Shown here: positions 57,958 to 64,000 of the stretch, piece after piece
How the letters are laid out: the number at the start of each line of letters is the position of its first letter
Numbering within the stretch: the stretch's first letter is position 1
From: Streptomyces olivochromogenes
Lineage (GTDB): Bacteria > Actinomycetota > Actinomycetes > Streptomycetales > Streptomycetaceae
Length of the DNA stretch: 64,000 nt
Reading direction: 5' to 3'
Assembly: GCF_001514115.1 (NCBI RefSeq)
Contig: NZ_KQ948451.1
Span: forward strand, 145,309 to 209,308
Notes under the pieces: model-generated
What the model was told of the DNA's origin: nothing
The model's input: the letters and a program-made list of their open reading frames with translations, nothing else
Databases searched by the model: none
Made by a program: the position numbers and the translations under genes

Positions 57958-59064
57958 CTAGAAGGTCAGTACGGGCTTGATCGTCTTGCCCGCCTTCATG
58001 TCCCGCACCGCCTGCTCGATGTCCGCGAACGGATAGTGGCTGATCAGGCGGTGCAGCGGGAGCCGCCCCTCCTTCACGAGCTGGACCAGCCCGGGGATGA
58101 AGGTCTGGGTCTCGCCGTCCCCCAGGGTGAGGCCGACGATCCGCTTTCCTGGGATCAACCCGTTGACGTCCAGGGCGACTTCGGTACCGAAGGGCGGGGC
58201 GCCGACCACGACCAGGGTGCCGCGCGCGGCGAGCGCGTCGGCGCCCTGGCGCAGTACGGCGACGCTGCCGGTGGTCTCGACGACACCGTCGGCACCGTGA
58301 CCGTCCGTCAGCAGCGCGACAGCCTCGCCGAGGTCGGCCTCGCCCGCGTCGATCGTGTGCGTCGCACCCAACTCCTCGGCCAGGGTGAGACGTTCGGCGA
58401 CCCGGTCGACCACGATGATCCTCGTGGCGGGGGTCAGGGCGGCGGCCATCACCGCGGACAGGCCGACCGCCCCGGCACCGAGCACGACGAGGGTGTCGCC
58501 GAGCCTGGGCTTCAGCACGTTCCAGACCGCACCGACCCCGGTCTGCACCCCGCAGCCCAGGGGGGCGACGGACTCCAGCGGCACATCGGGGTCGACCTTC
58601 ACCAGGCTGCGCGCGTCGACCAGCGCCCGCTCGGCGAAGGAGGACTGCCCGAAGAAGTGCCCGCCGAGCGGGGCCCCGGCACGGCTGATCGTGCTGGTGC
58701 CGTCGGCGCGCCGGCCGCCGATGAGGTTCAGCGGCAGCCAGGTGGCGCAGTAGGCGGGGTGCCCGTCACGGCAGTTGCGGCAGCCACCGCAGGAGGTGAA
58801 GGACAGGACGACATGGTCGCCGGGGGCAACGCCGCCGACGTCCGGGCCGACGGCCTCGACGACGCCCGCTCCCTCGTGGCCGAGGACGCCGGGCAGCGGG
58901 AAGGGCAGACCGCCGCCCGCCACACCGAGGTCGGTGTGGCACAGGCCGGTCGCCACCATACGGACGAGGACTTCGCCGGAGCCGGGCTCGTCGAGTTCGA
59001 CATCGGCGAGCGTGAACGGCGCGCCTGAGGACTCGACCACGGCCGCGCGAGTGGGGGTGGACAT
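57958..59064 (-). CDS. Zinc-dependent alcohol dehydrogenase
   Basis: Medium-chain, NAD-dependent zinc alcohol dehydrogenase of 368 residues. Catalytic zinc ligands are in GLCHTDLGV (C42), GHEGAGVVEAVG (H63, E64); structural zinc in CGGCRNCRDGHPAYC (four Cys, 92-106). GAGAVGLSAVMAAALTPATRIIVVDR is the NAD fold. It resembles aryl-alcohol or benzyl-alcohol dehydrogenases. AAGGGAG lies 8 bases before the ATG at 59064. It follows the aldehyde dehydrogenase gene by 32 bp on the same strand, an operon that would oxidise an alcohol via its aldehyde to an acid. Confidence 0.9.
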   Translation of the reverse strand: MSTPTRAAVVESSGAPFTLADVELDEPGSGEVLVRMVATGLCHTDLGVAGGGLPFPLPGVLGHEGAGVVEAVGPDVGGVAPGDHVVLSFTSCGGCRNCRDGHPAYCATWLPLNLIGGRRADGTSTISRAGAPLGGHFFGQSSFAERALVDARSLVKVDPDVPLESVAPLGCGVQTGVGAVWNVLKPRLGDTLVVLGAGAVGLSAVMAAALTPATRIIVVDRVAERLTLAEELGATHTIDAGEADLGEAVALLTDGHGADGVVETTGSVAVLRQGADALAARGTLVVVGAPPFGTEVALDVNGLIPGKRIVGLTLGDGETQTFIPGLVQLVKEGRLPLHRLISHYPFADIEQAVRDMKAGKTIKPVLTF

Positions 59065-59096
59065 CGTACGAACTCCCTTTTGTGATGGTGCGCGGC

Positions 59097-60554
59097 TCAG
59101 TCGAGCGAGACGACGACGGACTTGACCTTGGTGTAGGAGGCGAGGGCCTCGGGCCCGTACTCCCGGCCGAAGCCGGAGTCCTTGACCCCGCCGAAGGGGA
59201 CCGCCGGGTCGAGCATCGCCCAGTCGTTGATCCAGACGATGCCCGCCTGGAGCCGGTCGGCGACGCGGTGCGCGCGGGTGAGGTCGGTGGTCTGGATGCC
59301 CGAAGCCAGGCCGTACGGGGTCGAGTTGGCCAGTTCGACGGCCTCGTCCTCGGAGTCGAAGGGCTGGACGGTGAGGACCGGGCCGAAGATCTCCTCCTGG
59401 ATCACGCGGGAGTCGTTCGGCAGGCCCGCGAGGACCGTGGGCTTGTAGTAGTAGCCGCCGTTCAGGTCGAGCCGCTCGCCGCCGCAGACGATGCGGGCGC
59501 CCTCCTTGCGGGCCAGTTCGACGTACTCCTCGACCTTCCGGAGGTGCCGCTCCCCCGCCATCGGACCGACGACGGTCTCGGGGGCGCGGGGGTCGCCGAC
59601 CGGGACGCCGGGCACGGCGTCGGCGAGGATGTTCAGCAGGGTGCTGTACACCGAGCGCGCCACCAGCAGCCGCGGGCCGCCCATGCAGAACTGCCCGGTG
59701 TTGAAGACGAATCCCTTGATGACCGCGCCGACCGCCTTCTCCAGGTCGGCGTCCTCGAAGACGACGTGAGCCGCGTTGCCGCCCAGTTCCATGGTGACCG
59801 GCTTGAGCGCCTGGCCCGCGACGCTCGCGGCGTGCCGGCCGACGGCGGTCGAACCGGTGAAGGCGAGCTTGTCGATGCCGGGGTTGCGCAGCAGTGCCTC
59901 GCCCGCGACCGGTCCGCTGCCGGTGACGACGTTCACCACACCGTCCGGGACCCCGGCCTCCTGGAGCAGGCGGGCCATGTACAGGGCGCTGAGCGGGGTC
60001 TCGTCGGCGGGCTTGTGCACCACGGTGTTGCCGGCCGCGAGGGCCGGGGCGAGCTTCGAACTGGAGAGGATCAGCGGGAAGTTGAAGGGTGTGATCGCGG
60101 CGACCACGCCGAGCGGCCCCCGGCGCGTGTAGGCGAAGGCGCCCAGCGGGGTGTCGCGGGTGGCGCCGTCCAGGGTCTGGGCGAGCGCGGCGCAGTACTC
60201 GTACTCGTCGGCCGCCGTGAGCACGTCGACGGGGCGGCACAGCGAGATGGGCTTGCCGACGTCGAGGCTCTCCAGGGCGGCGAGCTCGTCGGCGTTCTCG
60301 CGGATCAGCTCCGAGACGCGGTGCAGCACCCTGCCCCGCTCCCGTCCGCTCAGACCGGCCCAGGGGCCGTGGTCGAAGGCCTCCCGCGCGGCGCGTACGG
60401 CGGCGTCCACGTCCGCCGCACCCGCCTCGGCGACCGTCGTGACCACCTGGCCGGTGGACGGGTCGATCACGTCCGTACGCGCTCCGTCGGCCGCCTCGCG
60501 CCACTGTCCGCCGATGAACAGCCGCCCGGGCCCGCTCTCGAAGGTGGTCGTCAT
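59097..60554 (-). CDS. Aldehyde dehydrogenase
   Basis: NAD(P)-dependent aldehyde dehydrogenase of 485 residues. The ATG at 60554 has GAGGAG 6 bases upstream. TPFNFPLILSSSKLAPALAAGNTVVHKPADETP is the cofactor block; TMELGGNAAHVVFEDADL holds the general base Glu (near 256) and FNTGQFCMGGPRLL the nucleophile Cys (near 290). Belongs to the benzaldehyde/vanillin-type cluster by eye, not certain. It heads the aldehyde/alcohol dehydrogenase operon and is divergent from a MarR gene, with two MarR-type palindromes between. Confidence 0.92.
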   Translation of the reverse strand: MTTTFESGPGRLFIGGQWREAADGARTDVIDPSTGQVVTTVAEAGAADVDAAVRAAREAFDHGPWAGLSGRERGRVLHRVSELIRENADELAALESLDVGKPISLCRPVDVLTAADEYEYCAALAQTLDGATRDTPLGAFAYTRRGPLGVVAAITPFNFPLILSSSKLAPALAAGNTVVHKPADETPLSALYMARLLQEAGVPDGVVNVVTGSGPVAGEALLRNPGIDKLAFTGSTAVGRHAASVAGQALKPVTMELGGNAAHVVFEDADLEKAVGAVIKGFVFNTGQFCMGGPRLLVARSVYSTLLNILADAVPGVPVGDPRAPETVVGPMAGERHLRKVEEYVELARKEGARIVCGGERLDLNGGYYYKPTVLAGLPNDSRVIQEEIFGPVLTVQPFDSEDEAVELANSTPYGLASGIQTTDLTRAHRVADRLQAGIVWINDWAMLDPAVPFGGVKDSGFGREYGPEALASYTKVKSVVVSLD

Positions 60555-60592
60555 TGCCCACTCCTCAGCCTTGATCGCCAAGATTTCAACCA

Positions 60593-60605
60593 ACAGGATT
60601 CCTGT
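60593..60605. promoter_or_regulatory. MarR operator candidate 1 (ACAGGA-T-TCCTGT)
   Basis: Perfect palindrome with a one-base centre, 38 bp from the aldehyde dehydrogenase start, in its promoter. Confidence 0.75.
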
Positions 60606-60626
60606 CGGTCCGCAGTCTCGTTACGG

Positions 60627-60639
60627 ACAGGAATCCTGT
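60627..60639. promoter_or_regulatory. MarR operator candidate 2 (ACAGGA-A-TCCTGT)
   Basis: Reverse complement of the first copy, 34 bp away and 20 bp before the MarR start. Two such sites suggest that MarR represses both itself and the dehydrogenase operon. Confidence 0.75.
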
Positions 60640-60659
60640 CAATGGCTTAGGCTGGACCC

Positions 60660-61097
60660 ATGGTCGGCACCCAGGCAACGAAGGCACCTCCGTCCCTGCT
60701 CTACATGGTCAAGCAGGTGGAGCTCGTCGTGCGCTCCCACCTCGACGAACTGGTGAAGCCGTCGGGGATCACCGCACTGCAGTACACGTCACTGACCGTG
60801 CTGGAGCGACACGACGGCCTCTCGGCGGCACAGCTCGCGCGGGACTCCTTCGTGACCGCGCAGTCGATGGCCGACCTGGTGCGCTCACTGGAGAACCGTG
60901 GACTGATCCGCCGCGAGCGCAATCCACACAACCGGCGCGAGCTGCTGATCCTGCTCACCGACGAGGGGCGCGAGCTACTGGCGCGGTACACCGACGCGGT
61001 ACGTGAGCTGGAGGAACGCATGGTGCGCGGGCTCAGCGCACACCAGACGGATCAGTTCCGCCAGGCTCTGTCCAAGGCGTGGCACGCTCTGTCGTGA
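60660..61097 (+). CDS. MarR-family transcriptional regulator
   Basis: Winged-helix dimer of 145 residues: LLYMVKQVELVVRSHLDELVKPSGITALQYTSLTVLERHDGLSAAQLARDSFVTAQSMADLVRSLENRGLIRRERNPHNRRELLILLTDEGRELL, with the wing at RNPHNRRELLI. It very probably represses the divergent aldehyde/alcohol dehydrogenase operon through the ACAGGA palindromes, until an aromatic aldehyde or acid relieves it. Its 3' end is the last stable gene before the island-like remnant begins at 61.1 kb. Confidence 0.93.
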   Translation: MVGTQATKAPPSLLYMVKQVELVVRSHLDELVKPSGITALQYTSLTVLERHDGLSAAQLARDSFVTAQSMADLVRSLENRGLIRRERNPHNRRELLILLTDEGRELLARYTDAVRELEERMVRGLSAHQTDQFRQALSKAWHALS

Positions 61098-61196
61098 TCC
61101 GCGTGGCCAACCCGAGGGGCGACTCGCCCTCCAAATCGCAGACATATGTCAATCGAACATATCGAAGGTGGCCGTCCGACCTGCGGAAACGCTAGA

Positions 61197-61821
61197 TCAC
61201 GCCACCCCAGTCAGCGCCAAGTCAGCACGGTGCAGGGTCAGCGCCGCATCCATCACCATGACCGCCCGGCCGGTGGCGTCAGGGGTGAGGTGCCCGTACG
61301 TGTCCGCCGTCTCCGTGATGCTCTTGTGCCCCAGCCACCGGGACACGTCCAAGAGTGGCAAGCCATTGCTGAGCGCGGTCGAGGCGAACCAGTGGCGCAG
61401 GTCGCGAGGCGACCATTCGTAACCCAGGGTATTCACTACCTTACGGAAGCTAGACGGAGAGCGCCCACTCCCGGCGGAACTCGTCCGCGATGTCCTGCAC
61501 CTGGTGAGCAGACGGGAGGAGCATCTCATCCACAGCCCGGCTCGGCAGCAGGGGCAGTTCGAGCCACGCCTCCGCGTACGTCCGGAGCGGTACGGCGCCC
61601 CGCTTGGGATCGAGGTACGTGCCTTCCCGCTTGACGCTCTCCATCTCTACGCCGTGGTCGTCGCCCTCGCGCTTGGTCGGGAATGACCTCTCGCGTTGCC
61701 GACCGGACCGGCCTCCCGGCTCCCGGTATCTGACCGTCCAGGGGTGGCCGCATCTGGTCTTCTCACACGGATAGTTCTTATTCTTGTCGTCGGTCTTGCA
61801 CTTCTGGAAGACGGTGGCCAA
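61197..61821 (-). pseudogene. Broken tyrosine recombinase (integrase)
   Basis: Two pieces of one actinomycete integrase. The N-terminal part (61821 down to 61450; TTG start, AAGGA upstream) has MATVFQKCKTDDKNKNYPCEKTRCGHPWTVRYREPGGRSG and TYAEAWLELPLLPS... ending with a stop; the C-terminal part (to 61197) has TLGYEWSPRDLRHWFASTALSNGLPLLDVSRWLGHKSITETADTYGHLTP, with the C-terminal RH, GH and Tyr of the family. The middle, with the core-binding domain and first catalytic Arg, is missing and the join is out of frame. So it cannot recombine. Reason: remnant of an integrative element (attachment site not identified). Confidence 0.82.
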
Positions 61822-61858
61822 GTGGCGTCCTTTCGGTCTTGGGATCTGGGCGTCAAGC

Positions 61859-62041
61859 TCACCCGTAATTGCGATCGAGGTAGGTCACGACATCGCGCTC
61901 TCGGAAGCGCAGGAGGCGCCCGACTTTCTGCGGCTTGAGCCCCCAGGCGCGGTACTTGTTCTTGACGGTGATCTCGCTGACCCTGAGCCATACAGCCACT
62001 TCTTCCGGCGTCAGCAGCCGGTTGCTCCCACCGGCGGTCAA
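61859..62041 (-). CDS. Excisionase-like HTH protein
   Basis: Small MerR/Xis-like protein: GSNRLLTPEEVAVWLRVSEITVKNKYRAWGLKPQKVGRLLRFRERDVVTYLDRN is the standard 50-residue helix-turn-helix of streptomycete excisionases. The TTG at 62041 gives 60 residues, but the start is unsure because no strong ribosome site is seen. It lies directly upstream of the integrase on the same strand, the normal order int-xis for such elements. It may still be made although its partner is broken. Confidence 0.7.
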   Translation of the reverse strand: MTAGGSNRLLTPEEVAVWLRVSEITVKNKYRAWGLKPQKVGRLLRFRERDVVTYLDRNYG

Positions 62042-62347
62042 GGCGCCACCCGTCCGTCTGTCTCCGCCAGATCCCAGACAGGCACGGAGTCGGCGAGCAG
62101 ACCATAGGGGACAGCCAACCGGGGACGGAAATGGGCGGGGGGTATCGCGGATCGACACATAGGTGGATTTCCTTGAGGAGGATCGCACAGAGAGACTGAG
62201 CAGGATCAACAACACCAGAGAGACCACGTCAACTCGACGTGGATATTGCTGCCTTTCAGCGAATGGCGCTGCCGATTTTAAAGGCCGTCCCGCAATGATC
62301 AACTGACTCGGCATGGTCAGCATCGAGGATGCCCACCTTGGGTCGGT
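62042..62347. other. 306-bp remnant region with an inverted repeat
   Basis: No intact gene is evident. CCACGTC-AACTC-GACGTGG (62224-62242) is a perfect 7-base-arm inverted repeat. AT-richer text (TTTTAAAGG, 62276-62284) suggests foreign origin. It is probably the left remnant of the integrative element and the flank of the IS5-family copy. Confidence 0.4.
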
Positions 62348-63119
62348 CTATCCGGCGAGCGCGAGGTTGTGCAGTCGGGCTATGCCGAGCATGGCGTGGT
62401 GAACGCCGTCGCCCTTGAGGCGGCAGTCGCGGAGGATCTTCCAGCTCTTCAGGCGGGCGAAGGCGTGTTCGACGCCGGCGCGGACCTTGCGGTGTGAGCG
62501 GTTGTGCTCCTCTTTCCAGGCCGGGAGTTCGGCCTGGCCTGGTTCACGGCGGTGCGGGATCACCAGGCCAGTGCCGCGGTATCCGCCGTCAGCGATCACC
62601 GTGGTGTTGCCGACGACGGCCTTGGCTCCGGACAACTCCCATGCCTTGCAGTCGTTGCGGTTGCCAGGTAGAGGCCGGCCAACTGCGACGACCAGCCGTG
62701 TATCGGCGTCGATGACGACCTGGTGGTTGGTGGAGTACCGGTAGTTTTTCGACTGCTCCGCCACCGCATGGTCACGTGTGGGTACCAGGGTGCCGTCCAC
62801 GATGAGCACGGTGTCCTTGCGGAACCGTCGGCGCGGCCTCAGTGCGAGCAGCGGTGCGATTCGGTTGATGATGCGGTCGGCCGCAGACTTCGAGATTCCG
62901 AACAGCGGCGCGAGCTGGCGCAGTGTCAAGTTGGTGCGCCAGTACGCCGCGACCAGCAGGACGCGGTCCTCCAGGGGCAGGCTCCACGGCCGACCTCGGC
63001 GGACCGTGTCCGCTCCCTCGCGACGCAGGGCGGTAACCAGCTTGCCGAAGCAGCGCGGGGCTCAGCCCGGTGAACGGGCCTATCCAGGACGGCTGTGACG
63101 CCGTGATCACACCAGCCAC
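62348..63119 (-). pseudogene. IS5-family (DDE_Tnp_4) transposase with a frameshift
   Basis: DDE transposase. The frame MTLRQLAPLFGISKSAADRIINRIAPLLALRPRRRF...VDGTLVPTRDH (first Asp), NDCKAWELSGA and VIADGGYRGTGLVIPHR (second Asp) to EHAFARLKSWKILRDC (Glu) is intact. The N-terminal part starts at GTG 63119 (GGGAGG 8 bases upstream; VAGVITASQPSWIGPFTGLSP) but in another frame; the two join at about 63060 if one C of CCCC is removed. The second frame's own upstream stop (TGA) makes a single frame impossible. The frameshift could be programmed, but I see no slippery heptamer, so I call it broken. No clear terminal repeats. Confidence 0.75.
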
Positions 63120-63167
63120 GAGAAGGTCCTCCCACCGTGCTGCGAACTGCCCGAGACGGAGGCACAC

Positions 63168-63461
63168 ATGGAGACAGACTTGGTCAGTCGTCTGGAAGAG
63201 GCGGCGAATCGTTTCGTGATCCCCCTGCGCATGAACGAGGGGTTCGATGAGCAGGCGCTCCTTCAGCTACAGGAGGAGATCGATCGCTGCGGGACGGCGT
63301 GGAGGGAAGGAACCCACGTACCGAAGCGTGCGGCGTTGATTCTCGCCGAACTCTTTCCAGCGATCGAGGCTTGCGCATGGCTGTACGAAGGGAAAATGCG
63401 CCAGCGGATCCAGGAGGCGGGAGCGATGGTGTCTGAGGCGGTGACCGCTGCTCTGGACTGA
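63168..63461 (+). CDS. Hypothetical 97-residue protein
   Basis: An unknown small acidic, helical protein: METDLVSRLEEAANRFVIPLRMNEGFDEQALLQLQEEIDRCGTAWREGTHVPKRAALILAELFPAIEACAWLYEGKMRQRIQEAGAMVSEAVTAALD. The start has GGAGG about 6 bases upstream. No signal or membrane segment. Codon use is slightly less GC-rich than the chromosomal genes nearby, consistent with an island cargo gene. It lies between two IS5-type transposases and starts 48 bp from the frameshifted one. Its function cannot be given. Confidence 0.65.
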   Translation: METDLVSRLEEAANRFVIPLRMNEGFDEQALLQLQEEIDRCGTAWREGTHVPKRAALILAELFPAIEACAWLYEGKMRQRIQEAGAMVSEAVTAALD

Positions 63462-63612
63462 GCGCCTTCCTTTAGGCCCCAGCGCGAAGGGGCGCGAGCA
63501 GGCAGCTCAGCAGGCGCTGGGGACGAGCCCAGTGTTGCGGGACAACTCTTACTAGCTCTAACAAAAGCTGTTGATCATGTGACTGTTGGCTTGTCTGTTC
63601 GTTGGTCTGGTT

Positions 63613-64000
63613 GTGGGGAAACGTCAGTCGCGGCCTTGGATCATCTCCGATGAACTGTGGTCGCTCATCGAGCCGTTGCTGCCCAAGCCTCCGCCGAAGC
63701 TGGTCGAGGGCAGACCTCGAGTGCCTGACCGGCAGGCGCTGTGCGGGATCCTCTTCGTCCTGCACACGGGAATCCAGTGGGAGTACCTGCCCCAGGAGCT
63801 GGGCTTCGGTTCGGGTATGACCTGCTGGCGGCGCCTGGCGGCCTGGAACGAGGCCGGCGTCCGGGACCAGTTGCATGTGCTGCTGCTGGAGAAACTGCGG
63901 TCGAAGGACAAGCTGGACTGGTCGAGGGCGGTGATCGACTCCTCCCACGTCAGGGCTGCCCGGCGGAGCCCAAAAGCGGACCCAGCCCGGTCGACCACGG
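63613..64000 (+). CDS. IS5-family transposase, OrfA part, open at window end
   Basis: N-terminal part of an IS5-type DDE transposase starting at GTG 63613: VGKRQSRPWIISDELWSLIEPLLPKPPPKLVEGRPRVPDRQALCGILFVLHTGIQWEYLPQELGFGSGMTCWRRLAAWNEAGVRDQLHVLLLEKL, then DSSHVRAARR with the first catalytic Asp. After AARR the normal family sequence (AKSGPSPVD) continues in the -1 frame, reached at the heptamer CCCAAAA (63969-63975). OrfA/OrfB fusion by frameshifting is known in IS5-group elements. The element's right end lies outside the window; the left end was not located within 63465-63612. Confidence 0.8.
   Translation, partial: MGKRQSRPWIISDELWSLIEPLLPKPPPKLVEGRPRVPDRQALCGILFVLHTGIQWEYLPQELGFGSGMTCWRRLAAWNEAGVRDQLHVLLLEKLRSKDKLDWSRAVIDSSHVRAARRSPKADPARSTT
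63969..63975 (+). promoter_or_regulatory. -1 ribosomal slippery heptamer C-CCA-AAA
   Basis: In the frame of the transposase the bases read C CCA AAA, fitting X-XXY-YYZ. Slipping one base back puts the ribosome into a frame that reads PKSGPSPVDHG, as in full-length relatives. A downstream stem would lie beyond the window. Confidence 0.6.

Noticed and set aside
57958..60561. One long frame apparently covering both alcohol and aldehyde dehydrogenases
   Set aside because: Only its last 368 codons are the alcohol dehydrogenase; the upstream part is out of frame with the aldehyde dehydrogenase, which has its own frame, start and ribosome site.
61098..61200. Attachment site or tRNA next to the integrase remnant
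   Set aside because: I looked for a tRNA-like cloverleaf or a repeated core sequence and saw none in this stretch.
1..64000. rRNA or tRNA genes
   Set aside because: No stretch showed 16S/23S-like conserved segments or a plausible tRNA with GTTCRA and CCA-like stem layout on reading by eye; a tRNAscan run would settle this.

Overview
The window is very GC-rich, single-chromosome-like DNA with the third-position G/C bias, GTG/TTG starts, Tat and lipoprotein signals, ECF and SpoIIE-type regulators, F420-dependent enzymes and a CYP105-like P450/ferredoxin pair typical of Streptomyces (Actinomycetota). The gene mix (catabolic operons, many one-component regulators, secreted hydrolases, ending in IS elements and an integrase remnant) resembles an accessory or arm-proximal chromosome segment. 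I see no rRNA, tRNA, CRISPR array or replication origin.

Layout. 1-5.0 kb: a PAP2/diacylglycerol-kinase fusion cut by the window edge, a STAS anti-anti-sigma factor, a subtilisin inhibitor with Arg at P1, and two F420/flavin-type oxidoreductases. 5.2-11.4 kb: an apparent catabolic unit made of an NCS1 permease, a cyclase-family hydrolase, a PucR regulator, a lactate-2-monooxygenase-like flavoprotein and a D-2-hydroxyacid dehydrogenase. 11.4-19.2 kb: a membrane-anchored sigma-like/zinc-finger/ricin-lectin protein, an orphan Fic-type toxin, a hemerythrin plus DHA2 exporter pair, and, divergently, an ECF41 (SigJ-type) sigma factor coupled to a stand-alone cytochrome b. 19.1-33 kb: a Tat-exported GH2 glycosidase, a PAS-GAF-SpoIIE phosphatase, an ArsB/SLC13 permease with a CTG start plus a universal stress protein, an AraC/phytanoyl-dioxygenase pair, and an alpha/beta hydrolase-LuxR operon. 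33-42 kb: a GH114 lipoprotein lacking a canonical start, a GT39 glycosyltransferase, a TetR with twin operators, a 182-bp MITE-like element, the P450/ferredoxin operon, a LysE exporter behind a 35-codon leader ORF, a deazaflavin nitroreductase, and a CDF transporter reduced by in-frame deletion. 42-49 kb: a TetR-controlled amino-acid permease/amidohydrolase unit and an orphan fatty-acyl-AMP ligase. 49.1-50.9 kb: a complete IS608-like IS200/IS605 element (tnpA, tnpB, both ends readable). 51-61 kb: a PucR-like regulator, a beta-solenoid membrane protein, a DUF1304/TetR pair, a GlxA/quinone-oxidoreductase pair, and an alcohol/aldehyde dehydrogenase unit opposite a MarR with twin operators. 61.1-64 kb: an eroded integrative element (broken tyrosine recombinase, excisionase-like gene) and two IS5-family transposases, one frameshifted and one with a classic -1 slippery heptamer at the window end.

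How the genes work together. Most of the window is small regulator-plus-target modules, and in several the operator can be read directly as a palindrome between the regulator and a divergent gene. I found no single large novel system. The most interesting items are the sigma-like/ricin membrane protein, the ECF41-cytochrome b-hemerythrin-exporter neighbourhood, the uncharacterised NCS1-cyclase-hydroxyacid oxidation unit, the fully readable IS608-like element with predicted TAM and guide, the shortened CDF protein, and two genes whose reading frames point to non-canonical starts. All family assignments come from reading motifs by eye; no database search was run.
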